A stretch of 64,000 bases of DNA from Fasciola hepatica. Lineage: Eukaryota > Platyhelminthes > Trematoda > Plagiorchiida > Fasciolidae. Made by a program: the position numbers and the translations under genes. The notes beneath the pieces are model-generated. The model was not told the origin of the DNA. It did not search any database and worked only from the letters and a program-made list of their open reading frames with translations. Shown piece after piece: positions 1 through 11,042 of the stretch; the first letter of the stretch is position 1, and the number at the start of each line of letters is the position of its first letter. Location of the stretch: assembly GCA_948099385.1 (NCBI GenBank), contig CANUEZ040000061.1:12632001-12696000 (forward strand), given 5' to 3'.

Positions 1-2040
1 AGGAGGAGCAGTCTAAGTTGGGGATATTAATAAAGGAGTTAGTTCTTGGGGTGTATTCTCTTGGAACTTTACCTCGGGTGACGGCTGGCCTCCAGGTGGA
101 GTGAAGGTTGCTTTTAAACAAAAGACTGGATTCGCTCGCGTGAACTTTACACGCAGAAGTTTCTGGCTGCCAGAGACGACCCGGTCCAGCTCCTTGTGCC
201 AGCAGCGGAAGCTATGGAGTATTGCCGTTGGGCCGCTACATTTGCCATGCAGCCAGGAGCCGAGAGAATCAAACCGGGTCCTCACTTTCAACACTTTCTT
301 TGTACATATGGGACCATCACGCTTTTAACTGGCTGGAGATTTTTTATTTGTTTGCCACTTGATAGACCGCTTCTGGTCCTCAGTGCAAGTGACCAAAGGG
401 GACCAGTAGACCCAAATAATAGGGTAATCAAGGTATGAGGAGAAGAACCACACGTCGTTTTGTTCAAGTAGACTGACGTTACAGAAGTAAGTTACAAAAT
501 GTTTGGCTTACCTGGAATTTGTAACAAATACCGCGGAGCACAGAGCATCAGATAATCCTGAATCCGAATTTCCGCCCAGCAAAACCAGTTTCCAGGTTTC
601 CTGCCCCCACCATAATAATATTGGTATATTTCTCGGCCATGGTCGAGACTCACGCGCTAACGCATGATCATGGTGTAACTCGTTACTCAATAAGATGCAA
701 TATTCACAAATTCTAAGTATGAAAGTCGAGAGTATCAAAGATGGAAAAACATAGACAGCAACAGTTTGAATGGATCATTCTGATAATGGTTTGCGCGGCA
801 GTTTCGAACCATGCTCGCTTTCTAGACTGGTGCTTGTCTCGTTCTAAATTCATCGTCATTTTCTTCAAATAATTCCTTGGCTGAACATTGATGTTCGGTT
901 CCATTTTCGCGCAGAAATCGCTTTTGTCTTCATATCCTTGCTTGTCACTGACGATAATGTTACGGTCTCAGGATCAGCCAGATCTCGACCTGGCGGACAG
1001 TGTCCAGCTGGGTCAAACTTAGAATTTGGCTATCTGTAGAAGCCAAATAAAACTGTGCTTCTACCCAAACCAGATTCGGTAATTGTCCCGACAAGCAAAT
1101 TACCTAATAAGTCCATCCTATAGATGTCACTTAGGAGGTTTCCTCCAGACAGTCGACAGTGTTCAACTTATCACCTCCATCTATCACTTGTTTGATTGTA
1201 ATTTTCACGCTCGTAGCAACTTCTGGCTCCGCTTCCGGCAAAGTTCCGAGAAACAAACTGGCATGCGGTCACTGTAATGGTGATGCGAATGGTAATACTT
1301 TGGCCTTTGTGGAGTCGTAGAAGTAAACGCGTGATTGGAGTGTACAGCATTACCAGGTGAGACAAAACCTTTGAAACTTTCAGGGGTCGGAGGCGCTCAC
1401 ATCGATGACGTTGCCATGAAGCTGGGCACAGTATGCTTCAAGTAAAGTGACAACGGCTTGTGCGGCAAATACTAATTAGTCTCAATTTAAGTCAGGGTAT
1501 GGTGTGCATCATGAGATTAGGTTGGCCGCCATTAACAGTATTTGTGTTTGACGCCTAACTTCCAGACGTTTCGGAGCTGACGGTAAATGACCAAACGAAC
1601 GAAGATGAAAATTGGCAGTACTGTCCAAAGGTGGAGGGCAGAGCGACCCTTGTCAGCCCGGACGTCATGGCAGCTCCTATAGAGATGGATTTGGAGTGGT
1701 CGGAAGTTCCGGACCATCAGCCGGCGTCATGCACACCAGTGGGGACCACCGATGCAAAACCTCGTCATCATCTCAGGCGTTGAGCCTAAGAACCCCACAT
1801 GAGTAAATAATAAGAGACACTTAATCGACGGAGTAAACGCCGTTATGTTATATACTAACGCGTTTGGTATTGGAAACAAATGGATGAAACTCACTTAAAC
1901 CGCTGGAGAGCACAAAGCGTCCATAGTTTCCGTTACGGAAAAGTGACCTTATAAAGAAGACTACGTGCCAGGAGTTTTAAGCGACAGTCTTGCAGCCTAC
2001 AGGCAGGATAGAGAACACGATCGCCTTGGTGGAGAAATAG
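1..2040. other. Intergenic / decayed sequence, no gene recognised
   Basis: All open frames here are short and none resembles a known family with confidence. Bases about 1163-1330 are roughly 70% similar by eye to 34192-34330 in the same orientation, so part of it is a dispersed repeat. In both copies one frame contains a C-G-x-C type segment, which could be a remnant of a non-LTR ORF1 zinc finger, but this is weak. Nothing else is supported. Confidence 0.5.
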
Positions 2041-2087
2041 CCATCCTGAATAGGTAGGGTACAAAACACCTTGAGTCTCACAACAAG

Positions 2088-3225
2088 ATGCCCACTCCCA
2101 ATGTCCAGTTGTGCGCAGTTAAGATCATCCTTCCAGGCAGAGGAGTAAACATTGTCTATGTCTACGGGGCACCAAGCACAAACCGCGAAGAGGATGTTTG
2201 CTCACTGCGGACTTTGACTGAACTATTTAAGGACGCACAAAGGACCCTCGTAGTGGGTGACTCCAAACTTCCGCATAACGACTGGACTGCTGTCTGCATG
2301 CCGGGATCAGAGGATGAAACTTACTTAAAATGGCTGCATGCCAATTCGTCGCACCAGCGCGTTAGAGAAAATACCAGATATAGGACTGGATGCCTTCAGT
2401 CGTTGCCGGCCCTGGCAATGATGAGCCTCCCCACCGATGCGTCTTGACTGCGTTGCTGTGCGCCACTGAGCAAGAGTGCCCACTTGTGTGTCAAAATCGT
2501 TCTATGCATGCGGCAACGCAAGGTGCCCTCAGGGCTGGTTAGAAATTTCGGTGGTACGGATATAGACATGCTTTGCAATAGGGCGATGGGTTTGACCTGG
2601 GACACGATAGACGCGGCTACCGTTGAGGGGCGCTGGCAGGTCATAAAGGGATCCCTGACTGCCCTACAGGAAGATTTTGCACCCTTAAAATAAAGGAGTG
2701 GAGAGGGCAAACCCATATGATGGGAGGCTGCAATAGCCAAGGCCATCAAATGTAGAAACCTCAGCTTGAACCAGTACAATGCCCCCGACGGTCGGCTGGC
2801 CTGGAACCGATATGCAAAGCTTAGAAATGAGACTGTGGGACTTGTGAGATCTTTCAAGCTGGAATTTGAGCTCAGTCTGGTCCAGTGCGTATAACAACAT
2901 CCGAAAAAAGTCTACAGCTATGTGCAGTCGGAAGGCTTGTAAAAGAATGCCGTGGGTCCATATCCACCAGGGACCACGGCATCGTCACTGGTGAACAGGG
3001 AAAAGCAGACGCCCTGGGGAATATTTTGGTAGTGTACATAGGATTGATAGTAAGGTACGTGTCGATCCGGCTCTGATGGATCCTGCCCCGCAGTTAAACG
3101 GGCTAAATCTCTCAGAGGAAAGCGTGCGTAATTACCTAATGGAATTACTCTTGCTCCTTTAACTTCTGCGAACAGACATCGTTCCAAATCGCTAAAGATA
3201 AGCGAACCCTGGGCCTGATCCATTA
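2088..3225 (+). pseudogene. CR1/Jockey-like non-LTR retrotransposon: endonuclease C-terminus to start of RT, decayed
   Basis: Several + strand frames together read like the C-terminal half of an APE-type endonuclease and the linker to the reverse transcriptase of CR1/Jockey-group elements. At 2088-2447 the frame holds VVGDSKLPHNDW, corresponding to the family's GDFNxPxIDW metal-binding segment, followed by RENTRYRTG, corresponding to the family's EPTRYRxG segment. At 2484-2693 a segment ending FAPLK resembles the linker before RT. From 2900 to 3220 the frame resembles the region just upstream of RT motif 1. Frames change at least three times and stops intervene, so it is not functional. The catalytic RT palm itself is missing: the next recognisable part (3257 on) is already the RT thumb. 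Assignment to CR1 versus Jockey is tentative. Confidence 0.55.
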
Positions 3226-3256
3226 ACGTTTCTTACCACCGGCCAGTCACCTCTCC

Positions 3257-3781
3257 ATGCATCTCTCACATGTGAGACCGCTCCTAGAATATCGTCCGAT
3301 TACCTTAAGCCTCTGGCTACGTTCCTCTATTGCATCTCCTAAGAACGCACAGCGCACGTTCACCAAAACGCTGTTGGGCGTATACATAGCCCTAACATAC
3401 CGCCAGTGCTGTGAGCTTCAACAACTTGAGCCTCCGCGGATTTGTCACGCAAGGCTCAACCTGGTTTTCTTCCTCAAGCTGATCTACAACCAAGCCTACA
3501 CATCCTATCCCACCTCGTTCGCTGTCCCCTGCTCCTACCCAGTCCGACATCGTGCCTTCTCTCTACCTGTTCCTCAATCTAATCTCAGCCTGAAGTCTCG
3601 ATTCTTTCTGTCAGCTTATTCCAAAATCTGGAGTAAGCTCCCCCTTAGTTTACGCAGTGCCTCCTCGCTGTTCGCATTTAGGCGCGCACGTGTGTTATAC
3701 TTAACAGTTCCCAATGCCATAGTTCTTACCAATGAGTTCGTCCCCGCTGATCTTGCCTATGAAAGAGGCCTCACACTCTAA
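3257..3781 (+). pseudogene. Non-LTR retrotransposon RT C-terminal (thumb/tail) remnant
   Basis: A 174-codon open frame begins SHVRPLLEYRP, matching the 'YVRPxLEYAxxVWxP' segment near the end of CR1/Jockey reverse transcriptases. It continues through QRTFTKTLLG (family: QRRFTKxLxG) and a segment rich in LKSRFFLSAYSKIWSKLPLSLRSA-type residues, the usual C-terminal FxxRxxxxWNxLPxxxxxAxS pattern. It follows directly on the endonuclease/linker remnant at 2088-3225, so the intervening catalytic domain has probably been deleted from one element. No catalytic residues are present. The start is not a real initiator. Confidence 0.6.
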
Positions 3782-5651
3782 CCTACCACCTCTGCACCAC
3801 TGGCAAATATGTATACTCCATACTCGGCACTTCTGCTATCTTCAGCGCCGCGAACTATGGCCATTGCCATCCCTGATCCCCAACAAACTTATCTCCTGCT
3901 TTCATGAGAGAACCCTATTGCCTACCCAGGTTCAGCTGTTATCCATCATTTTTCCCTCTCCTCAGTATCCGTTGATCCTCGGCTGGGGCATACCCCGAAT
4001 GCTTTTCTCTACCCCTTTTCCCTTGCCCGTGATTTTCGATGACGACCAACCGCTTCAGGCACTGTACTGACTATCTCCCTGATAGGTGCACCTGGGTAAT
4101 AATTCTACACGGCAGTCTACCACGCGCCTTCCCCGTTGGTTCCACTGTTCATGTTCTCACAACCTGGCCAATTTATCCTGGATCACACACCCCGAAAGCG
4201 GTCCTTTTGCCTCCCGTACAGTTATCAATGATCACTCATGCCACTCCCAACGGTGAGGGGCGCGATCGGATCCGCCGCTCTGGCCGGCGCACATCGGGCA
4301 CGCAGGCCGTCTGCAACGATGTACGAGAGCAATTCGGCTGGTTGATCATACCTCCCGTGCTTACTTCACGAGGTGATTTTCAGGTTGGGTGTCCAGCGCA
4401 AGGTCAGCCTCACCCACTGAAACCGGTTGCGGATCTCACGCTCTAACTATCCTCGTTCTACCACATCCAATACTGTCGGTTAAAACTTGCATGCTCCCCA
4501 TCCTTTTCCCGCCACCGTATGCCCACCTATAGTCTTTATCATCTTTTACCGCTTTCCGTTTTTGCAGTTCTGCCACGGTATGCACACCTACCCATTGTGT
4601 CGGCCGAGGCTCGCCAATATCTCTTTTTTTCTACCTACCATCATTGCCGGCTTCTAAGCTATATTCATTTGGTTTTACCCTCTCCTGATAATGTCCATTT
4701 ATAGGGTTCTTATACCCTATTGCCCGTCGTTTTTTCAAATCCCATTCTCACTTGACCTTTTCGATCCTATCCTTCATCTTCCCTCGTTTATGATCTGCTC
4801 CTCACAGCCGGCATCAGTTCTTTGCCTCTCTAGTCTTCTCTCTCTGTCGATCCACTACGTTCACCCGTCATGAAAAAATTTGTCTGAATTTTCCCAAGTC
4901 AATCCTGCCCATTTCGATCTAATCCTGAGTACCTCTTACAATTACTGACACTTCTTCTCCTAGAACTCCATTGCTATTTGTCCCGGCTCCTCGCATATCT
5001 ATTTATATACATATATATACATATGTATGCATACATTCGCTCTTCATCCTTCACTTTTTTGCCGGCCATTTCTAATGCTATCATCCAGCTGACCCTCATG
5101 ATGCGCATAAATTCTTTCCGTTTGTGTGCCCTACATTTACCATATCCAATCCGTCCAAACTTTTTACCATGTACACCACATTTCCCTTCTCCCAATGCCA
5201 GCTTCCTGTTCTATGGTGGGTTTTGTGCCCTGTCTGCTGACCTTATACTGCAGCGTAGATGGATTCATTACAATCTAATCCTTAGCAATGGATCCTCTTT
5301 TTTTCTCCGCCGACTCTTGCTACTACAGTTTCTTGTATCAATTTCTAGCCCCTTCCGTGTACACTTGTCGGTTTTCAAATATCCCCACTTGGACCTGTCA
5401 GGCTCTCCTCCCGAACCTGAACCTCAAATCAACCAGGCATCCATTTGAATTCGCCCTTGTGTTCTTTTAAACTCTCCTCATTTTTCTATAGTGTAAATAT
5501 ATTCATCATACTTCTATCTCCTTCTTGAGCCTACCCATCCCAGTTTTGTCATGCATATTTCTGCTTTTTCACGGATTTTGTCTGCCCATTTTATCGCTAG
5601 TAAAAACTTGATCACGCGTATTACATGCTTCGGGATTCTCCGAAATAAGCC
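3782..5651 (+). other. Pyrimidine-rich, probable 3' untranslated tail of the non-LTR element
   Basis: The + strand is strongly C+T-rich over almost 2 kb, with many TCTTC, CTCCC and TTTTC runs. The bias begins around the RT remnant and stops at the (ATT)n tract at 5652. The long open frames within it (for example 3732-4070, 4039-4446, 4978-5448) are explained by the shortage of purine-containing stop codons and show no family resemblance. A long 3' UTR ending in a short tandem repeat is common in CR1/L2-type elements, so this is read as the tail of the preceding element; that link is an inference. Confidence 0.4.
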
Positions 5652-5690
5652 ATTATTATTATTATTATTAACATTATTATTATTATTATC
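5652..5690 (+). repeat. (ATT)n microsatellite, possible non-LTR 3' tail
   Basis: About twelve ATT units interrupted once by AAC. It lies exactly where the upstream pyrimidine bias ends, which is the position expected for a simple-repeat 3' end of a CR1/L2-like element. Confidence 0.8.
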
Positions 5691-5879
5691 AAGATTGGTT
5701 TGCTTACTCTTCGGTACTGGATTTACAAACTATACGCATAAAAATGTGTACAAATTTCAACCGTACGGCCAAAACTTTTAGCAACCAGGACCAGAGTTCT
5801 ACAAAGGTCAATTTCAGGTACCACTGTCATGACAGTCCGAGTTCGAATCAAAATTATGCCACGGCACATTAGCAAAATA

Positions 5880-6330
5880 TAAAAAATATTCAAGTGTAGT
5901 GACTGATGCGTGCTCTACTTGTTCGATGGTGAATAAGATAAAGAGCACAGTCTCGACGGCACAGGCATCTGACAACTGTTAGGGAGGATTTCCACACTTG
6001 CACTTTACAGTCCAAACGCAGGCGATTCGATGAAAAACCGTGCAGAAAAATTGCCCAAACATTAGAAAATTTAGAAGGCACGTTATCGGTCAAGTTAGAA
6101 TTTTTGAGGGGCGTTTGTTGATGATGACAACTCTATCTGGTTGCATAGTGGGGTGAAAAAGGCGTGCGGAACACAGGATGAGCGCGTATGCCCCGAACGG
6201 GAATGGAAATACCATCCGGAGCAACATCACCTTTCGTTGGAAGTGCACGCTGCTGATTTTGTGCATTCGTCGGTATATTTATTCTACTGGCACTAATTGG
6301 GTTATCTTCTTGATGGTGCATATAAATACA
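5880..6330 (-). repeat. Dispersed repeat, copy 1 (inverted relative to 30835-31110)
   Basis: The minus strand of about 6040-6290 is some 85-90% identical by eye to the plus strand of about 30850-31100. In both copies one frame encodes a segment containing DVAPDGISIPVRGI followed by PVFRTPF, then a stop at the equivalent place. This is enough to show a shared mobile or duplicated sequence, possibly a fragment of a retroelement gag. I do not recognise the family. Confidence 0.6.
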
Positions 6331-6466
6331 AACAGCCCTTGCTGTGCTTACCTGGTGCTTGTGATATCGATGTATATATTTCAGTTGATACCCACTCCTC
6401 GTTTCTCCCGCTCGATTTGTTGTGCTACTTTTTCACTTCTTCTCTGACTCCGTGGTTTTTATTAAC

Positions 6467-7195
6467 ATGACCCCGAACCTGGACGAGTCTACCGTTCCCA
6501 TGAGTCTAGACTCGGGGCCAAGTAGTTCCGACACTGGCCAGGTCCTGAGTCTCCCCTGTTCCGACCAACCAGCGACCGTGGTAAGCAAATTGGGGGCTCG
6601 AGTGTCAATTCTAGAATCGGCGATCGCCAACCTGGAAGCCCTAGTCAAAAATTCACTTCCAACAACTGTAGCTGCAACTCAAACAGCCAAAGTATGCACG
6701 CAGATAGCTGGAAATACTGCGTTGCCAACCAGCAAGACGACAAACGCAGCCAGAAAGGCTATAATTTGGGGTCATTTTTCGGAAACCCCAAGACCAGTAG
6801 ATCGGGCCAAAGCTCTGCTTAGTGGCCTAGCCACCAAAACCCCCAACCCAGCTAGGGGACCTTGGCGGCTCCCGAAGTCTCAGAAAAAGATTTTGGGACC
6901 AATCGTGGAATTCAACCATGAGAATGCTGTCCTGGACCTTCTCAAATAGACAGGTGTGTTAAGAAGGACATTCGAGCAAGTCAGGGGAGTCTCACGAGAC
7001 AGAACTCCTCATGTCCGCTCGGAAAGAAAGCAGGAGAAGGATAACCAGTCTAGAAACTGGAAATCCCTAGGTAAGAACGGTGACTCTAAGCTTTTTCGCT
7101 CCCTCCATTTCCTCCTAACTAGACTGGAAGACAAACCGGAGCCCAAGTCCACAGCTGAATTCGCTGGACTGGCATCCCCCGGCACCCCCTCATAG
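6467..7195 (+). pseudogene. CR1/L2-like retrotransposon ORF1 (RNA-binding protein), broken
   Basis: The first ATG in frame is at 6467, after an untranslated stretch that ends TTTTTATTAAC. The protein starts with a Ser/Thr/Asp-rich segment, then a short heptad-like stretch (SKLGARVSILESAIANLEALV, about residues 40-60) that fits the coiled coil of ORF1 proteins. A basic KSQKKILGPIVEF block follows and, after an in-frame TAG at 6947-6949, the same frame continues with VSRDRTPHVRSERKQEK. The DRTP...RKQE block is characteristic of ORF1 proteins of CR1/L2-like elements. ORF1p is known to bind element RNA and assist target-primed reverse transcription. The TAG and later decay make it a pseudogene. 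It precedes a matching endonuclease remnant at 8200, the expected order. Confidence 0.6.
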
Positions 7196-8200
7196 GTCTA
7201 TTTTGCCCCTTTCCCTGCAGCTCAGGCACCAGCTAAGCCGCTGGAATCTAGTACTCCAAAAGGAGACCTTAGGGAGTCCGGTGGCGAGCTGCAACTAACG
7301 GTCATCGAAACAAAAGCGGCGATTCAAGAAACCCCAGGAAAACAGACAAGCAAGAAAGAAAGTGACACCCCTGGCCCAGCTACTCCTAACGCTGCTGCAA
7401 CGGACTTCTGCGGTCCTTGATATGCACGTAAAACAATCCAAAAAGCCTCAAGCATCTAATTGTGGGTTTCAATAAGTTCTTTATAAAACAATCAAAATAT
7501 GACATAGAAACTGTAAATACCTCAAAGGTAACCACTCCGTGAATCAAAGTCGGCCAGGTACAAGCAAATTGGGGAATGCCTGAGGTTAAAGCTGTCAAGT
7601 CAGCGAAATGTCTGTGGGAAATGCGGATCAAAGGTCACTGAAATAAATCAATGCAAGTACCAGCCAGCAGTCGTCTAAGGTCAATGTCCGATGTGCGGCT
7701 CAGTGAAAGAGCAAGTGTGGCGCAGACTGTTTTGGAAAACATAAACTTGGAGTGAGGGTAGGGGGGCCAGATAGGTCTCGGGTTAAAGCCTCGAGCTTGG
7801 TTGTTCTGTCGATTACACCCACTATCAGGATACGTGGGCTTTTGGGTTTCATGAGGAACAAGGTGGGGATATTGGGAGATCCCTCTGAACCTCTAAGAAT
7901 TAGTAACTTCTGGGCCACCCCATTCCCGAAACCGACATGGCCTCAGCGGGAACCAAAGGCTCAGGCCCCCCTCCTTTATACCTTACAGCCGCCCCAAACT
8001 TAGTTCTCATCTCGCATTTCTTTTCGCCAATCCTCAACGCAAACCCGTCCTCCGGATACAACCACGAAGAAAGTAGCCCCCAAAAAGGCAAAGCCGCAGA
8101 AAAAGGCTCCTCGGAAGGCGCGAACGGGGAACGGCACCTGAAGGATCTTCACTCTGCCATTTTCCTCCAAACAGCAGTCCTCTACCTTCCGAAATCCTTA
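7196..8200 (+). pseudogene. Decayed ORF1 C-terminal region between ORF1 and endonuclease
   Basis: No frame stays open for long. Around 7600-7740 one frame reads CGKCG, then a Cys about nine residues on, then CPMCG, interrupted by a stop; this could be a degraded zinc-binding segment. Around 8040-8130 the translation is very Lys/Arg-rich (APKKAKPQKKAPRKAR with frame slips), which fits a basic ORF1 tail. The strand and position between ORF1 and endonuclease support one damaged element spanning 6.4-9.5 kb. Confidence 0.4.
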
Positions 8201-8211
8201 CTGGGAATGCT

Positions 8212-9450
8212 TTGAGATGCCTTTCTACAAATTGCCTCAGTATCTCTAATAAGGTACCAGAACTGAGGCAGCTGGTGGCTGGCAGGGAACTTCACATTCT
8301 GGCAGTCACAGAAACTTGGCTCACCCCAGATAACCTAGGTGGTGAAACTTCTACCATTGGATATACCTCAGCCCGTAAGGATTCCTTAAGAGGTAAATCC
8401 GGTGGAGTGGTCCTGTACATAATTCACACTCTTCCTCAGACTCCCTCACTGACCCTAGGGGTGAGGATTGGAACTTCTCCCTCAGAATTTCTCCTGGTAG
8501 GTTTGACATATCGTCCTCCATGCACTAGTCTAGACGAATCCCTACATCTCATGGAACATCTGCAAGGTCCGGAAGCCAGCCCTCACTTTACCCATCTGTT
8601 ACTATCAGGTGGTTTCAATGCTCTGAGTGTCAGTTGGGAGAGAAACGCTGCTGGTAGTCCTCTTGGCCGGGCACTAGCAAGCCTACCAGCCAAACTCTCC
8701 TGGTGGCAACATATCGAAGAACCAACTAGATACCGCACAGGGTGTAACAGCCGGTCGTGGAAAATCCCCCTTTTTCCCTCGCGATTCAGTGTTTTTTCCC
8801 AACATCACTCATTTCCATACACTATTGACTTGTCTTTACGAACTGGTTGTTTTTCTGGACCAATTGTTGTTTGTTCGCGCCCAGAGCGCTATTTTGGCAC
8901 ATCCTTGCTCAGGACCTGCGTGACGCACGTGCTGTCTGCTCACACGCTGCTATTCGGTTTCTCGTTGTTGAGTCTTTGTGATCGTATTATTGAGGTTTGT
9001 ATATTGTTTATGTCATTGTTTATTTTAATAATCTAGTATCGTAGAATTATCACGGATAATCGCCTTCTGATTTCGGGATCCGTTGCGAATTTGGCTACGC
9101 ATTGCTCAAACGTTCGTAACACAGGGCAAGCTTCCTCACTGCTTGACTTGGTGATCTCCAAAGAGAACCACTAAGTAGATACGGTCAACTTACCTCCTCC
9201 TTCGGGCAAGGGTGACAATGTGGTCCTCCAGTTTGACCACATAATTTGCTGGCCAGCCAGAGCCTACCCAAGCAAGCTCACGCGTGCATTCAAGAGAACC
9301 ACCTTCAATGATATTAAGTCCTTTCTAGCTCAAAAGGTTAGCACTTTAGATCGACCAACCGACCCAGATACCCCAAACAGTTGTATCGAAGACGGTACCC
9401 GTCAGGCCGACCCCCTCTGCCCGTGGGAAGTCGGTCACGGCCAACGGTAA
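8212..9450 (+). pseudogene. CR1/L2-like APE endonuclease, interrupted by a solo LTR
   Basis: A + strand frame reads NCLSISNKVPELRQLV, then LAVTETWL (the catalytic Glu segment of APE-type endonucleases), SGGVVLYI, a LLSGGFNALSVSW segment (family: GDFNxPxxxW; the Asp of GDFN is Gly here) and IEEPTRYRTG. At 8743 the frame is cut by the solo LTR (8743-9121). Past the second copy of the duplicated CAGGG, the expected continuation reappears as ASSLLDLVISKENH and VVLQFDHI, up to about 9450 where similarity fades. The substituted metal-binding Asp, the insertion and a stop after the LTR all inactivate it. It follows ORF1 (6467-7195) in the same element. The RT itself is not seen downstream. Confidence 0.65.
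8743..9121. mobile_element. Solo LTR (379 bp) with 5-bp target duplication
   Basis: The insert begins TGTAACAG and ends CGTAACA, so it has TG...CA ends with the short inverted repeat TGT(T)A/TAACA typical of LTRs. It is flanked by CAGGG at 8738-8742 and CAGGG at 9122-9126. Removing the insert and one CAGGG restores the endonuclease reading frame around TRYRTG-QASSLLDLV. It has no coding content and no second LTR. A single LTR with intact duplication is the known product of recombination between the two LTRs of a full element. The parent family (gypsy or BEL) cannot be told, and orientation is not assigned. Confidence 0.8.
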
Positions 9451-9894
9451 TCCCCACTGCCGCTGTCCATCAGAATCCTGTTGGATGAACGCTCCAGAAG
9501 GTTTGCTAGGCCTAAATCCACGGGATTAGAAATGGAGGCGGTGGAATTCAAACACGTCCGTAATGTTTGCTAGAACTAATGACCTTAAATAAAGGCAGGT
9601 ATTTTCGTATCACACTATTCATTTGACATTAGACGCCATTAACAACAGTGAGCGGCCGAAAGATGTCTCCGACGGGGATATCAAGAAACATATACAACAC
9701 TGGCCTAACAACGCCAGGGACCGCGGATCGTCGGGCAGGAAACCTGGGCAAAATATTGCACACGCATGCGTTTTGAAATTCAGTGGACCACTGCTTCATG
9801 TGTAAACCAAACCCAATGCATCCCAACCGAATCCCAATCAAATCCCAATGCGGGCTCCATCAGATTTGGTTGGGATTCCTACATGGGGTGGGAC
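9451..9894. other. Intergenic, no gene recognised
   Basis: The 3' part of the non-LTR element has decayed beyond recognition here. Bases about 9805-9890 contain several copies of AATCCCAA and their complement TTGGGATT in opposite orientation, separated by about 30 bases. This could be a small fold-back or MITE remnant. No coding signal is supported. Confidence 0.4.
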
Positions 9895-10555
9895 TTCACG
9901 TGAAGTTTAGGATTGCCTGGGAGGTTTTGAAGTCTAGTGTTTGACGCCCAAAAATGTGGATTCCGAAGAGAAAACTGCTCATTTTCTATCTGTCATCGGG
10001 AAGGATAGATATTGTTTTGTGGAAAATTTGGCCTTACCCAATCCACCCATTTCTCAGATATTCGCTTCTTCGACATTTGCAACCAGCAAATTTCGAAGTT
10101 TTGGAGCTAGCAAAATTTCATTCATTGATTCGTGAGGATCAGCAGCCCATCCATGATTTCATTGCGCAACTGCAAACTCAGGCTTCTCGGTGCAGTTTTG
10201 ACGACCAGTCACACATTCAGTTACGTGATCGAACTGTTGCCGGACTTATTCGTGTTGATTTACAAAGGCAGTTACTGTTGACTCCGGATTGCGCATTTCA
10301 GTCTGCTAGATTCTTAGGTGAACGATTTCAAGATGTGAACGCACTTATTCATAAGAAACCATTCATATTGTTTAATGCTATCAATGCTCAGAAGCAGCAC
10401 GGATTCAATCCTCTTTATGAATTAAATAATGGGAAAACTTTGTCCCTACCTCAACAGAAAAGCCAAGAAGTAATTGTCAGTCATGTGGTGCGAAGCACTC
10501 ACGCTTGATTTGTTGCTTTCGTAAGATCACACGTCATGAATGCCGTAAAATTAGC
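9895..10555 (+). pseudogene. Ty3/gypsy gag remnant ('gypsy B'), frameshifted
   Basis: Two overlapping frames together read as a gag capsid. The frame at 9941 gives a segment with HFLSVIGKDRYCFVENL, and after a frameshift near 10060 the frame at 9954 gives LQPANFEVLELAKFHSLIRE, QQPIHDFIAQLQTQASRC and LRDRTVAGLIR. The FHxxxQ...ExxxDFxxxLxxxxxxC...LRDRxVxGL pattern is characteristic of gag proteins of Ty3/gypsy elements in animals. Near 10480-10555 a damaged nucleocapsid follows: one Cys knuckle (CQSCGAKHSRLIC) and a second in which the first Cys codon reads Arg (CGT). The same nucleocapsid, about 70% similar at DNA level, exists in gypsy C at 39.6 kb. Gag packages element RNA; this copy is dead. 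Confidence 0.7.
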
Positions 10556-11042
10556 CATATTCAATCCGTTTGCCGAAGTGATAGGGTTTGTTTAACCGAC
10601 AGTTTTATTCCTCATTCTCGTTTGTCTCCTGATTTTCAGTCTCTATCCTTAGCAGTTCATATTCCTCTTGTCATGTTACCCGCATCTGTGTTGTTAAATA
10701 CACCACTGACCAATCATTCACGTTGGATACGGGTGGGGTGGAGTCGTTCATTTCTAACTTCGTTATTCAACGTTCCTATCCCCCTGTAAATAATAAACCT
10801 GTTGTTATTCCATTAAAAGGTAATACCATTCATGATTTGCATTTATTAGGAAAGTTTGAACTATATCTTACCGACGACAAATCCAGTAAATATCAGTGCT
10901 CATTCCTTGATATTGAATCACAGCTCCCAATTATTGCATCAAGAAACTTCGCATTGCATTGTTGTACTTCTCTGACTATCATTATTCTAGTCCTCGAAAA
11001 TTAGTTTCCGAGTGTTTCAAGGATTCAGGTGGGCGTTGTGCT
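10556..11042 (+). pseudogene. Ty3/gypsy aspartic protease remnant ('gypsy B'), truncated by RTE insertion
   Basis: In the frame of 10723-11004 the motif DTGGVESFISNFVIQR appears. It corresponds to the Asp-Thr-Gly active site and following strand of retropepsins, and matches the DSGNVESFIPNSLIQR segment of gypsy C (39.4 kb). The remainder (LTDDKSSKYQCSFLDIES...) follows retropepsin spacing. The reading frame then slips, and the gypsy sequence stops at about 11042 where RTE sequence begins. In the family the RT follows the protease directly; here the RT is found 5 kb away and inverted (15.7-16.1 kb). Confidence 0.65.

Noticed and set aside
3732..5470. Series of long + strand open frames (112, 135, 156 codons and others)
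   Set aside because: They lie in a strongly pyrimidine-rich stretch where stop codons are rare on the + strand, show low-complexity Pro/Leu/Ser composition and no family resemblance.
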